A DNA stretch of 64,000 nucleotides, taken from contig CM053148.1 of the NCBI GenBank assembly GCA_028571685.1, forward strand, positions 92,774,001-92,838,000, read 5' to 3'. How positions within the stretch are numbered: position 1 is the stretch's first letter; every line of letters begins with the position of its first letter. The stretch is from Heterohyrax brucei. Lineage: Eukaryota; Chordata; Mammalia; Hyracoidea; Procaviidae. Under the pieces are notes generated by a model. That model saw nothing but the letters and a program-made list of their open reading frames with translations, was not told the DNA's origin and made no database searches. A program made the translations under genes and the position numbers. Shown in pieces: positions 43,195 through 54,960 of the stretch.

Positions 43195-43345
43195 TGCAGT
43201 TAGGAGCCATAGAGCCAGTTCTTACTCATAGTGACACCAGATAAACAGAACTAATCACTGCCCAGTCGTGTGCCATCCTCACAATTGTTCCTGTGCTTGT
43301 GCCCATCGTTGCAGCCACTGAGTCAGTTCATCTTGTTGAGATGGA
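43195..43345 (-). mobile_element. RTE LINE, 3' end fragment, antisense
   Basis: Antisense RTE 3' end: GGAGCCATAGAGCCAGTTC terminal module, then CTGCCCAGTCGTGTGCC and GCCCATCGTTGCAGCCACTG, then GTTCATCTTGTTGAGATGG. Very short. Confidence 0.75.
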
Positions 43346-44639
43346 CTCAGAACTCAGAAGTTCGAATATCATAGTCACATTAAAAATGACTGTTGACCTC
43401 CCCTCTTTAATATTATTCTAATAATGTAACTGTCAGACTGTCTCTACTGCTTTATTTCAAGCCATCGTATATGCATCAAGTATCCAGTGAGGAAGAGAAA
43501 AACATCTGAAGCCATACTGCGTTGTTACAGCTCATCTGAACTTGTGCAATTAGCCTTTCTGTGATTCAGTTTTCTCATACAAAGTAAAATGTATCATGAT
43601 AGTAATAGCATTATAAGGCTTTTTGTGAATATTAAATAGCTTATGTAAAGTACTTATAATGGTGCCATAAATGTGTTAGCTAGCAGGCATGATTGTCATT
43701 TCTCGACTGGATAGCTAAAAAAGTTTTATATTCTTTCCTGTTGATACTTGGCCATATCAGATTTATTATTACAGGATATTATAAGAATAATTCTTAACAC
43801 AAAAATCTGATCATGTCACTTTCCTACTTAAATTACTTATACAACCCCCACTTATGATAAACTCCTTTGTCTAGTGCACGGTCTTGGTGGCGATGGTTCA
43901 TGAATATTACTAGATTCAGCCACCATCATTCTTGGAATATTCTGGGAAGCTGACTCTGAGATGATGATTAGGGTCTAAGAGGTTCATTAAGGCTTGCTCT
44001 TGGGATCATTACTTTTGAGGAAAAGATAGAAGGAGAATTGGGAAAGAATAAAACGTTGATGATCTGTGATACAGTCCTGAAGAAGGCCTCAGCTGAGGAA
44101 TTTCTGAAGCTGGAATAACCTATAGAGAATTCATTGTCAATTGAATGTGGTAAAGTGAGTATTTATAACTATGCAGTCTATTAGTTAAAGTATGTAGACA
44201 TGACCTCTCTGATCATGTTGTAGCTATAGGGTATTCACATGTAATATCTTGTTTTTCTGTTGATTGATGAAACAACTGTCTTTTGAGATCAAGATTTCCC
44301 CAGGTATTTTATGAAAGAAAAGAATTTTCTTATCATCTCCCCTTACACCCCAAATCGTTCATCTGTCATCAAATTCCTGGTAAAGATTTATTTAATTTTG
44401 TTGACTTACATCAATCATAATTATCTAAGATAACTGCAAATAAAATGCCAGATAAACATTGTAGTATATAAATGTGACTGGTTGCTGATCGATAAAATAT
44501 TTACTTCCTCATGGAACATTTTATCCTAGGAAGATAATTTTTTGATTTGTTTCGGTTCTTTCTCCTCCTTCCCTTAATACGATGTTCTTTCCTTCAGTGG
44601 CACTTGTGTTTTCCCACTGTGATTTCATTTTAAAAACTC
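43346..44639. other. No confident feature
   Basis: Mostly AT-rich. 43880-44110 has a composition suggestive of an old LTR or repeat, but I cannot support a family. Confidence 0.35.
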
Positions 44640-44780
44640 AAAATTTAACTTAGTGTAAAGTAGAAATAGGGATTGACTATCCTGCTCATTGAAAGTAACA
44701 GGATAATCCACAAATTGAAAAAAAAAAAAAGAAGAAGATTAAATATATTAGGAATTCTAATAACAATGGTTCATAACTCT
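44640..44780 (+). repeat. Unassigned repeat pair, copy 2
   Basis: Shares CAAAATTTAACTTAGTG, ATAGGGATTGACTATCCTG, CTCATTGAAAGTAACAGG and TTCTAATAACAATGGTTC with 39245-39390. Its A-run (about 13) replaces the AAAACCAAAAGAAAAAG stretch of copy 1. Confidence 0.65.
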
Positions 44781-46540
44781 TGAGAAAATAATAAATGTGT
44801 AGCTTCAGCTTTGGGCCAGCTTTGTAGCTTAATCAATACGTGAGTTGTTTGCTACTACTGTATCAATCATGTTATACCCTGAAAAGACTAGCATGTAAGC
44901 TTAATCGTACAGCTTTGTACTGCGCATTACTTAAAAATAACAGCATTGTTTTCATAAAAACTTGTGCAGCTCATCATTAAGTTTCTGCATAGATGACTTT
45001 TATGGAGTCATAATGTAAAAATAGTTTGTAGAGTCTTTCAAGTCTAGAATATCTGAGCTTTATGCATCAAATGGAAGTGAGATCAAAACAATATTCAAGG
45101 AAACGTCAAGTGGAATACAAAATCTTTTTAAAATTAGTACTGTGAAAGTTAGATATTAAACTGTAAATTTGTAGGTGTGTCAAAGCGCTTTCATCTTTTA
45201 ATGACTCTTTCTCAAGAAGCAGTAAAAACACTTCATCATTAGGTGATTATCTAGTTATATACAAGGATGTGACCATCCAGACTGAAACCATTGCCGCCAA
45301 GTAAATTCTGACTGGTACTAGCACCTCTCTGAGGTTGTAAATCTCTGCCAAAGCTGACTGCTCCCTCTTTCTCCCACAGAGCTGATGTGTTGTGGAAACG
45401 TCAGCCTTTCAGCTGTCAGTTCACTGATTTGAAAGTACATGATATTCACATTAAGTATGCATACCCAGAAAGGTATCTGAATATTGAAACTTGCCAAATA
45501 CATTTTATGTTATTTTTCTTTGGAATTATTATTTCTGAGATCTTCTAAGGAAAAAAAAGAAAAATATACACCTGCCACTTTTCAGAGCCAAAAACAAGTG
45601 TTGAATTTAGGTGAAAATTCACCCAAATTCAGAATAGTAATACAAAGATTCCTTTTTTTAGCGGATCTATATGCAAAAAAAATAATGATACAGGTGTGTT
45701 ATGTGTATTCATATGCATTTTTATCTCCTTATATGAAATCAGTAATTTCCTACTTGACATCTGTCCTTCAGTAAAAGTTGATCTTCTCTCATGTCTTCTA
45801 GGTCTGATATGAGACCAGACCAATATATCTGAAAAACTGCCAGGAGAAGGCAGGTAGATTTAAAACATAGCCATTTGCAACTTTATCCATATAATCATTA
45901 TATTTAAGCCCATTGTTTCAGCCATATACAGTGTCAGTCCATTCCATCTCACTGAGGGTCTACTCTTCTTTGTTGACTGTAGATGCCCCACAAACATCTG
46001 TAGCTTAAATGGACCATCTCCATACTGTGAGAAGTTGTTGAAATTAGAAATTATCTTTGTAGTATAGGTCATAATGTTTGAGGACAAATTTGCTAATCAA
46101 TTGACTTTATTATTTTCCTCTATTTTTTGTTTTTTTCTTCTCATTGCTTTACTTTGATTTTTTCTTACTTTTATTAGATTTAAAACCCAAACCAATCAAA
46201 CAAACAGAAGAATCCACAGTAAATTAAAAGCGTCATCTAAAGAGTTTTCAAAATCAATGTTACTTTATTCTAAATACTGGACCAAGTATGCTTAGAAACT
46301 ATCAGAACAGCTAAATCGCCAACAGACAAGGGGACTACATGTTTAAGGAGAGGATGTGATTGCTCATGAAGAGATGATCCAACTTAAGTATAAGAGAGGC
46401 GGCCCATGGGGTCAGAGCTGGAGACGAGGGTAGAGAAGCACACAGATACTCTGTAAAGTGTGCTAATACAAGAACTTCTTGCTCTAGCTTGAGAAATCTT
46501 AGGTGTCAATATCCAGCTTTTGCAAGATGAGTTCTACTAC
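44781..46540. other. Long AT-rich stretch, no feature recognised
   Basis: No gene or nameable repeat. Reading frames at 45484-45774, 45629-45823 and 45860-46087 have no family features. Confidence 0.4.
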
Positions 46541-46544
46541 CTGA

Positions 46545-46900
46545 ATTTTAGAAAGATAATTTTGGTAGCAGCAGTGCAGAACAGAGGCCAGAAGGAAGCC
46601 TGGATGCCATTTAAAATTCATTACAAGAATTCCAGGAAAAAGAAACAAGAAACTGAATTAGAATGAGTGAGGGGCTAATTGAGGGATGCCAAATACTAGC
46701 ATTACTTAGAAGACTAAATAGAAAGAAAACAAAACAAAACAGATGTCTATTGGGCTGTACCAGGTGAGTAACTGGGAAGCATTGAAGGTGTTGCATTGAA
46801 TCGTTGGCTGGATAGTTATTCTCTTAAAGATAAGTAAGAAGAGCCTGTTTTAAGTCACATTGCAAGTTCAGCGTTATTTGTATTTCAATCACAGTGAATT
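46545..46900 (+). repeat. Possible ancient eutherian repeat
   Basis: The block AGAAAGATAATTTTGGTAGC followed by CAGTGCAGAACAGAGG resembles the upstream segment of the same old family as 28960-29420. Weak, heavily diverged. Confidence 0.35.
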
Positions 46901-48172
46901 GTACTTTATTTTATTTTGACATGATCAAACTGAAGAGAAAGACAGAAAGAGGATGTTATTTGACCAGAGACAAGCCAGGTGGTTGGGTACAAGGCCTGGA
47001 AATAAAAACAAATGAGCACAAATTAGACATTTATAATGTGTAGACAACTTACACTCCCCTTTACAGATTAAAATTAGCTGATTAGAACAATTTTTCATTC
47101 ATTCTTCATGAATTGAAAGGGTCTTTGTTCTGATCTTTCAAAAGATAATACAGTCTAGCCTTTATAGCTGTCTAAAATACAGTTGGGGTTATTTTTAGTC
47201 AACACATTAGACACATTGCTGTCCTCTGCATTTCTCATCCAAGAATATGAATAGACAGTAAATGTGAAGTACAAAAACTGCCATGAAAAGAGAGATTAAT
47301 AAGGAAGGAGCATCATTTGCTTTCAAAGCCTCATGACTCAGGGTACATGGAGCTCCAGAGTCTTAGCTTCACAGTATTTAGATTTTACAATAAAATGCAT
47401 ATCCCCAATGTTATCTTTTATGAAAAAGAAACTTTTCTATTTGATCATCCATTTTCAATGTATTCCTATGTATGTGCTTAATCAAAAGAAAAGAAATACA
47501 AGTCATAATAAGCCAGGGTCTTCTCAATGAACTCTGATTCTAAAATTTCTGTGCAAGATGTCTTTCAGCAGTATCTACTTGAGACAAATCAAAATGACAT
47601 TACATCAAGATTGTAGGTTTCCTTATAACTGGAATTTGAAATATTCTGGATTGCATTTATTTACTGGAGTAGCTGCAGGCAATAATCACAGGGAAGAGTT
47701 GAGGAGAAGTATAGGTTGAATATATGGTTTTCTTGGTTTTTAAAAAAAATCATCACGTTTTAAAAATAACTAGTCTGGCAGTCCAGGGAAAGCAGCAGTA
47801 ACACCAGTAAAACCAGTAATACCAGTAAAACCAGCTTAGGTTGTCACCTAAACTACAGAAGTCATTGAAGACAGGTCTTTGAGAGAGTAATGGTTACAGA
47901 CTGTCAGTAAGATCAATGAAGAGTGGATCACATTCAATTTCTGCACCACGTGTCTGCACAGTCACCTTCCTTTGTGGGTCCAGTGGCCCCAGCAAATGCT
48001 TGAATAATACTTATGATGTTTGAGCCAGCATAATGTACTTTCTGTCACCACAACTACGTAACAAAGACCCCACTGAGGGGACTGAGTGGCAAAGAGCCTG
48101 TGTGCGTATGCACCCACTGCTCTAATTTCCCATTAAGTCTGAAGAGACTAAATGATGTAACCCAGACTTCTA
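46901..48172. other. Mixed stretch with a small minisatellite
   Basis: No gene or nameable repeat except the short tandem repeat listed separately at 47797. Confidence 0.4.
47797..47834. repeat. Short tandem repeat, CCAGTAAAA/CCAGTAATA units
   Basis: Four imperfect units of about 9 bases (CACCAGTAAAACCAGTAATA, then a second ACCAGTAAAACCAG). Confidence 0.85.
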
Positions 48173-48332
48173 ACCCCAACCCAGCACCGTCGAGTCTATT
48201 CTAACTCGTAGCGACCCTGTAGAACAGTGCAGAACTGCCCCGTTGGGCTTCCCAGGAGTGCCTGGAGAATTCACACTGCCAGCCTTGGGGTCAGCAGGCT
48301 GAGCACTTAACCGCTACACCACCAAGGTTTCC
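48173..48332 (-). mobile_element. AfroSINE, short type, antisense
   Basis: CAGCACCGTCGAGTCTATTC start, GAACAGTGCAGAACTGCCCC core, head ending in CACCAAGGTTTCC. Keeps more CpG than most copies, which suggests a younger insertion. Confidence 0.9.
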
Positions 48333-49040
48333 AGACTCCTAGTGGGCCAATAATCCTACTAGTTAACGTGAAGGGAACCAGACATAACTGCTCACTTTCC
48401 CTCAGATGGACTGTTCTGAAACACAACAGATAAAGCATTTCTGTTAAAACTCATTCCAGTTCATATAGTTAGCTATACTTCCTATAAAGTCTCAATAAGT
48501 AAAAATAACACTGCCATATTTTTCTCTCCTTACTTCCCAGCCTCCTTCCTGTCCTTAGATTGCACACCCCAATAAAGCTGCAGGATGAAAGCTTTTTGCA
48601 TCAGGCTCTACTATTACAGAATTCAGACAAGGATAAAGGGGATGAGAAATTCAAGTTACCATGGCATAGAGATTTGCTTCTAATATCATGAGTTAGCCCA
48701 GAGCTGTACTCAGTTTCTGAGTTAAAAACCAAGAATAGTCATTATTTTCCTGCAGATGTAAGGCTTAGAAAGAATGACAATTAAATACCATATCAGAATG
48801 TGAAATTTAAGCTTCAGTTGAATTCACAGATTCACTAAGTCTCATATAAAATTCAGGCTATCGGTTCAGGAAAAAAAAAAAAAAAATGGAATACATGTTT
48901 CCAAAAAATAACTGATTTAGTGAACACTGAGCCCACCATCTCAAACCTCCTGTGCCAGCTGAAGCAGCCCATCCCCTCTGTCTTGGGGTGCTCTCTCTTC
49001 TTCACTGTGATGATCCTTAGTGAGTTCCCACATGGAAATT
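48333..49040. other. No confident feature
   Basis: An A-run (about 17) lies at 48870-48887. No gene or nameable repeat. Confidence 0.4.
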
Positions 49041-49044
49041 GAGA

Positions 49045-49095
49045 GAGTCTCTATGAGACGGATCCGACTCGATGGCACTTGGCTGGCTTTTGGCT
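49045..49095 (-). repeat. RTE/SINE terminal module
   Basis: GAGACGGATCCGACTC at 49055-49070 followed by GATGGCACTTGGCTGGC, the same module as at 53958-53990. Confidence 0.6.
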
Positions 49096-49323
49096 TGGAG
49101 ACTCCCAAAAGTTATGCAATCGACTACCAATCCAGCTTGGGAGTTAAAATGCATCTCAGGAGAAATATGTGGCAGTCTCTTTGGAATGGTCACAGTTTTC
49201 AACTCCCCCGGAGCAGTTATAATAAGTAGAATAATAGAGGGAAGAAAATAAAAATATTTGCTATATACATATACACATATATAACAAAACAAGGAAAAAA
49301 TGTACTCTTAACAATTGCAATTC

Positions 49324-49675
49324 TCAGTTCTGCAACTGTTCATGTAGTTGTAGCTGGTATTTAGTGCTGCCTTCTTCCACCCCCCATTCCAGATTCTCTT
49401 GGCTTTCTGCAAGCACTTTAGCTGGTCTTGGTACTTCGACTGGTAAGGTAATCCAAATCTTCATTCTTGAAGGGTGGTAGCCATTTGTGTTCATGTTGGA
49501 ATTGGCTTGCTGCAGTTTTTCACTGGTTGTAATCACAAGGCCTAGTACTACCATGAAACATTCCATAGGGTCTCCTGTATTACAGACATAGTCTTCTTTA
49601 CCCCCATTATGAAATATCAATCTGATTTTTCCCTTGGTAATCTGGATTAGCACCATATGTCTGTGGACCCACCAC
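49324..49675 (-). pseudogene. Unassigned 120-codon frame, possible retroelement remnant
   Basis: A minus-strand frame open from 49686 to 49324. The C-terminal half has a Pro/Glu/Gly-rich pattern (PVEVPRPAKVLAES, then WGVEEGSTKYQL) that vaguely recalls the end of an endogenous retroviral polyprotein, and the middle has a GYHPSRMKIW stretch. I recognise no domain with certainty. It ends at the RTE 5' boundary. Family and function are unknown. Confidence 0.3.
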
Positions 49676-50024
49676 GTGTCTGTCACTTTTTCACGTCAAG
49701 GTAGCTTTCCTGTTGCTGTGATGCTGGAAGCATCACGAATACCAGTGGGGTAACCTGAGGTGGACAGGTTGAGCAGAGCTTCTAAGTGTAAGACAGACTA
49801 AGAAGAAGAACCTGGCAGTCTACTTCTGAAAAAAATACGACCAGTGAAAGCATTGTGAATAGCATTAAAATATTACTAAATATAGTGTCAGAAAATGAAT
49901 TCCGTCAGGTTAGAAGGAACTAAAAATACGACTAGAGAAGAGTTGCCTCTTCAACACAGAGTCAACTTTAAGGAAGAGGATGAAGTAAAGGTCCAGGGAC
50001 CTTCATTTGCTGAGGTGGCATTAC

Positions 50025-50535
50025 TCAAAATGAGAAGAAACAGCTGCAAACATCCATTAATCATTGCAACATGAAATGTACGAAGTATGAATATAACAAA
50101 ACTGGAAGTCATCAGAAATGAAATGGAACACATAAAGACTGATATCCTAGACATTAACGAGCTGAAGTGGACTGGTTTGGACGTTTTGAATTGGATAATC
50201 ATATGGCCTATTATACTGGGAATGACAAATTGAAGAGGAGTGATGTTGTGTTCATCACCAAAAAAACACTTAAAAACCTATCCTGAAGTATACTACGTTC
50301 AAGTGGTAGGACGATACACATATGCCTGCAAGGACCAGTTACTGCAACTATTATTTAAATTTACTCACCAACCACAAATGTCAGTTGGAAACAAAGTAGA
50401 ATCAACAGGTGGGAAATATAGCCATGGTGACAGAAACAACATCAGAGATCACATGAAAGAACTTTCCAAGACGAAGGACTTATTCATGGAAAATACCTTT
50501 GTTCAACAATGTAAATGGGGACTACATATCTGAAT
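50025..50535 (+). pseudogene. RTE endonuclease domain, broken
   Basis: APE-type endonuclease that nicks target DNA to prime reverse transcription. The N-terminus is readable as SCKHPLIIAT, a stop in place of the usual Trp codon, then NVRSMN, followed by NEMEHIKTDILDINELKWTG, where the Glu of the xELKW-type motif is a metal-binding residue in the family. The frame shifts near 50215, and roughly 130 bases are missing near 50375, where HQPQM passes straight to SVGNKVES. Confidence 0.8.
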
Positions 50536-51289
50536 TTCACAGGATAGAATGTAAAGAAATTAAATGGACTATGTCACCAGAACACACATGATAGAAACTG
50601 CAATATCATGAGTCCAAACAAAGGCAGGGATTAACTGTGAAATAAACCATTGATTGCTCACATGCAAGTTCAAGTTGAAGCTGAAAAACAGTTAAAACCA
50701 GTCCAAGTCCACAAGAGCAAAATTTCAACCTTGACTATATCCACCTGAATTCAGAGACTATCACAAGAATTGATACAAGGCACTGAATAATAATGACCAA
50801 AGACCACAGAAGTTGGGGGCTGACATCAAGGACACAGGACCTGAGGAAAGCAAAAGGTCATTAAAAAGACAGGGGGAAAAAAGCAAAGAAAGAAAAGACT
50901 AAAGTGGATGTCAGAAGATACTTGAAATTTGCTCCTGAAAGTCGAGCAGCTAAACTGAGTGCAAGAAATGAAGTAACAAAGCTGAACAGAAGATTCCAAA
51001 GGGCAGCTCTACAAGACAAAATAATGTACTGCAAAAAAAATGTGCAAACACCTGGAGTTAGAAAAGCAGAAGGGATGAATATGTTTGATATTTCTCAAGT
51101 TGAAAGAACTGAAGGAAAAAAAAAACTCAAGCCTGAAGTTGTGATATTAAAAGGTTCTATGGACAAAATATTGAACAATACAGGAAGCACCAAAAGGAGA
51201 AGGAAGGAATATGCGATCACTGGACCAAAAATAATTCGTTAGTGTTCAAACATTTCAGGAGGTAACATATAATCAAGAAGTAGTGGTAT

Positions 51290-52010
51290 TGAAGGAAGAA
51301 GTCCAAATTGCACTGAAGAGACTGGCAAAGGAAGCCTCCAGGAACTGATAGAATGTCAACTGAGATGCTTTGACCAAGGGATGAAGCGCTGGAGATACTC
51401 ACTCATCTATGCTAAGAAATTGGGAAGACAGCTGTTGATCAAACCAACAGGAAGAGATCCATATTCATGCTCATTCCAAAGAAAAATGATCCAACAGAAC
51501 CTGCAAATTATCAAACAACGCCATTAGTGTCAGATGCAAGTAAAAGCATGCTGAAGGTAATTCAAAATCAGTTGCAGCACTGCATGGACAAGGAAATACC
51601 AGAAATTCAAGCTGGATTCAGGAAAGGATGTGGAAGGAGCAATAGCATTGCTAAGGTCCAGTGGATCTTGGCTGAAAGCAGAAAATGTGAGAACAATCCT
51701 TTTGTTTTACTGACTATGTAAAGGCATTTGACTGTGTAAACTGTAACAAATCACAGACAACACCACAAAGGACAGTTAATTGTGCTCAGGAGAAACTTGT
51801 ACATGAGCACGAGAGAGTCATTTGCAAAGATCAAGGAAATACTGTATGGTTTGAAATCAGGGAAGATGTGCATCAAGGTTATATCCTTTCACCATACTTA
51901 CCAAATTTAAGTGCTGAGCAAATAATGCAAGAAGTTAGACTATAGGAAGAATACTGCTTCAGGATTGAATGAAGACTCATAATAACCTGTAATACACAGA
52001 TGACACAAGT
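51290..52010 (+). pseudogene. RTE reverse transcriptase domain, broken
   Basis: Motifs in order: LIPKKNDPTEPANYQ (motif 0-1, 51470), ASKSMLKVIQNQLQ, PEIQAGFRKGCGRS (motif 2), then motif A readable one frame away as CFTDYVKAFDCV at about 51702-51740, and the catalytic YADD-type motif as YTDD at 51993-52004, preceded by a stop. Both catalytic Asp positions of motif A and YxDD are still visible, although the frame is broken in several places. Confidence 0.82.
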
Positions 52011-52775
52011 TTCCATGCTGAAAGCAAAAAGGACTTGAAGCATTTACTGAAGAAGATTTCAGCATGATCACACGTTTACACACAGAAAACAAAAATCCTC
52101 ACAGCTGGACCAATAAGCAACATCATGCTGAATGGACAAAATATTGAAGTTGTCAAGGATTTCATTTTATTTGGAGCCAGAATCACACTGAGGAAAGCAG
52201 CAGTCCAGAAATCAAAAGTTGCATTACATTAGGCCAGTCTGCTGCAAAAAGACCTCTTCCAACTGTTGACAAGTAAAGAAGTCACTTTGAAGACTAAGGT
52301 GGGCCTGACTGAAAACCTGATGCTTTCAACTGCCTCATGTGGATGTGGAACCCGGACTGTGAGTAAGGGAGGCCAGTGAAGAATTAACACCTTTGAATTG
52401 TTTTGTTGGTGAAGAATATTGAATGTACCATTGCCAGAAGAGTCCACAAGTCTGTCATGGAAGAGATACAGCAGGAGTGCTCCTTGGAAACAAGATGGTG
52501 ATTCTTCATCTTATGTTGTTGTTCCTAGATGTTATCAAGATTGACCATTCCTTGGAGAAGGACATCATGACTGGGTAGGTAGGGAACCAGTGAAAAAGAG
52601 GAAGACCCTTGATGAGATGGATTGACACAGTGGCTGCAAAAAAAATCTCAAACACAGCAATGGTTGTGAGGATGACACAGGACGAGGAAGGAGGAAGTGT
52701 CTCGCTCTGTTATGTCACTGTGATTCAGAACTGAGTCAGTGGAATTTAATAGCAACAATCATGATCAATGACATG

Positions 52776-53555
52776 AATTAATATGATGTTTCCCTTATCT
52801 GCCTATAGATCCAAACACTTGGGGAACTCAAAGTGGTAGGGTGGAATTCTTAACTTCCAGATCAATGGAATGAGTCTTGGGTCTCCTGGTTTATTTCTCC
52901 TTTTTAGAACTAAGACATCTCTCTACACCTGTAGAGCATAGGTTCAGAGGGACAGCGAGTTAAAATTTGAGGAATGGGTAACTGTTGATAACAGTGAGTA
53001 GTGTCACTCCTATTTACAACCCTTGATTCTAGGACCTGTGAATCCTGACTGTGGGAGAAACACCTCCACATATTGGTTGCTGGTTCAGTGCATGTACTGC
53101 CACTTAGAGAACATTGTTCAGGCTCTGCAAGGTATTACCACCCAGCTAGTACCATAATTGTGATTTTAAATGGCCACTCAATCATTCTGTTAAGTCAGCT
53201 ACTTTTGGATGATGAGGAACATGGTAAGACCTGTGAATTCTATGAGCAGAAGCCCATTGTCTTATTTCATTTTTTGTGTTGTGAGTTCCTCGATCTGAAG
53301 AAATACTGGGTAGGGTAATTCTACGATGGAGAAGACATTTTGTAAGTCTGCAAACAGTCATTTTCACAAAAGTATTGTCTGCAGGGAAGGAAAATCTGTA
53401 TCAGAGCAAGTTTCTTTCTCAGTAAGAGTAAAGGCTCCTCTTCCCATGACAGAAGTGGTCCAATGTAATCCACTTGCTACCTGGTTGCCTCCTGATCACC
53501 TCCGGAAATGACTCTAAGTTATTTTCATGATTGTCCTCAAGTTCTAATACACTGA
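52776..53555. other. No confident feature
   Basis: Mixed composition. Overlapping frames at 53073-53318 and 53182-53367 are on opposite strands and lack family features. Some of 52830-53520 may be an old repeat. Confidence 0.35.
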
Positions 53556-53559
53556 TTGC

Positions 53560-54000
53560 AGCTATTGTGATGATAGATCTCACTGAGGGTCTCCCTTACA
53601 TGCCTTCTACTTTGCTAAACATGTCTTCCCTAGAGATTGATCCATCCTAGTGAAGTCTGCAGGAAATAAATTGGGCAATAGTCTGTTGTGATCTTAGGTT
53701 TTCATTGCCCAGTTTTAGGAAGTAGATTACTTTACCTTTCTTCTTAGTCTGTCTGAGTCTAGAAGCTCCATTTAAACCTATCCACCTTGGGTAACTCTGC
53801 CGTTATTTAAAATATCAGTGGCATAGCTTCTAGCATCACAGTAACATGCAAGATATGAAATTACAACAAACTGACAGACGGACGGTAGAAAAACTACTAG
53901 CACAGCTTGTAACCCGTACATAAAGAATATCTCCAACTTGGCCCCTAGGGTCGCCATGAGTCGGATCCGACTCGATGGCACTTGGCTGGCTTGGCCATCT
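53560..54000 (-). mobile_element. RTE deletion derivative (both ends, no core), antisense
   Basis: On the minus strand it starts with the terminal palindrome module (GAGTCGGATCCGACTC, 53958-53973), continues with CGTCCGTCTGTCAGTTTG and GTGATGCTAGAAGC, GACTCAGACAGACTAAG, and then jumps to the RTE 3' end (GGAAGACATGTTTAGC, GGAGACCCTCAGTGAG). The whole coding core is missing. Same architecture as 33771-34210. Confidence 0.75.
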
Positions 54001-54775
54001 CCTTTGCTTGTCTTTGCACTTTGTGTTACAGACCATTGCACCACGCATGTGTTCACATAATTCAGTATCTTTCTTTCCTATATGTTCTGCCTGCTGCTTT
54101 ATATAGGTTGTTTTGGTAAAAATTAACTTACCAATTTAACCTACAGGTTATAGACTATCAAAATGAGAATAAGTGTAACAAAAAAATGCAAGGATTTGGG
54201 ATGATCCCTAAAGAAGTGAAGGTAGTAATTTATGACAATTTTTATCATTGCCTTACTTGCATTAGAATGGTCCTCATTATCCCATTAAGAATTGCATTAT
54301 GTGTACAGGTGAATGGAGTTTATATCCTGTTGAAGTGTCTGATCCCTAGACATAGACCTGAAAACAAGCAGAAGGAGGAATGCTGATGCTTACTGTAAGT
54401 CGTTTGATGACTGTCATTCTACAATCAAAAATTACCCTTTGTATATCACAAATAACATTTCCCAGAAATCTTTCCTGGCTACTGTTCCTCTTTCCAAATT
54501 TTTCATATAGAAGAACACCGTCTGAAACCTCACAACCTCACAACTTTTTTTTTCACTGGTGATAGCCAGTGGGGCATGTGCTACATTTGCCAAGTGCCCT
54601 GGAAGAGGACAGACTCTTCAGACAGACGACACATGGAGTTTCTCACCAAGTGTTCTTCATTCTTATGTAAGGATTTTTGGTAAATAAAACCATTCACTTT
54701 CTTATATATACTAGCTGTCCCTGGGCAACATTGTCATTACTAGTTTTCTTGATCTGTTTAATAGAACCCGTGCCT
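54001..54775. other. No confident feature
   Basis: AT-rich to mixed; no gene or nameable repeat. Confidence 0.4.
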
Positions 54776-54777
54776 TC

Positions 54778-54960
54778 CAAAGTCAGTGAAAAACAAGAAG
54801 TCCCTCCATGAGATGGATTGACACAGTGGCTGCAGCGGTGGGCTCAGGCATGAGAGTGACGGGAGGAAGGTACAGACCTGGGCAATGTTTCCATTCTGTT
54901 GTACTCGGGGTCACCAGGAGGTGGAGCCAATTTGACAGTGCCTGATGATCACAACAGCCT
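54778..54960 (+). mobile_element. RTE LINE, 3' end fragment
   Basis: AAAGTCAGTGAAAAACAAG, CCATGAGATGGATTGACAC, GTGGCTGCAGCGGTGGGC, then the 3' module near GGGGTCACCAGGAGGTGG and an ATCACAACAG tail. 5'-truncated. Confidence 0.78.

Larger units (their letters stand above)
49676..52775 (+). mobile_element. Near full-length RTE (BovB-clade) LINE, decayed
   Basis: About 3.1 kb, close to the usual 3.2 kb of this family. The 5' region (TTGCTGTGATGCTGGAAGC, GGGTAACCTGAGGTGGACAGG) is followed by the AP-type endonuclease (about 50025-50540, with an internal deletion near 50375), a basic linker (50640-51240), the reverse transcriptase (51290-52010), the C-terminal domain (52050-52500) and the 3' end (GATGAGATGGATTGACACAGTGG at about 52610). 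It ends with a GCAACAATCATG-like tail. Several frameshifts and stops; not active. Confidence 0.88.

Noticed and set aside
44640-44780. Unassigned repeat as an L1 or SINE tail
   Set aside because: No L1 3' UTR or SINE module is present; kept only as an unassigned repeat.
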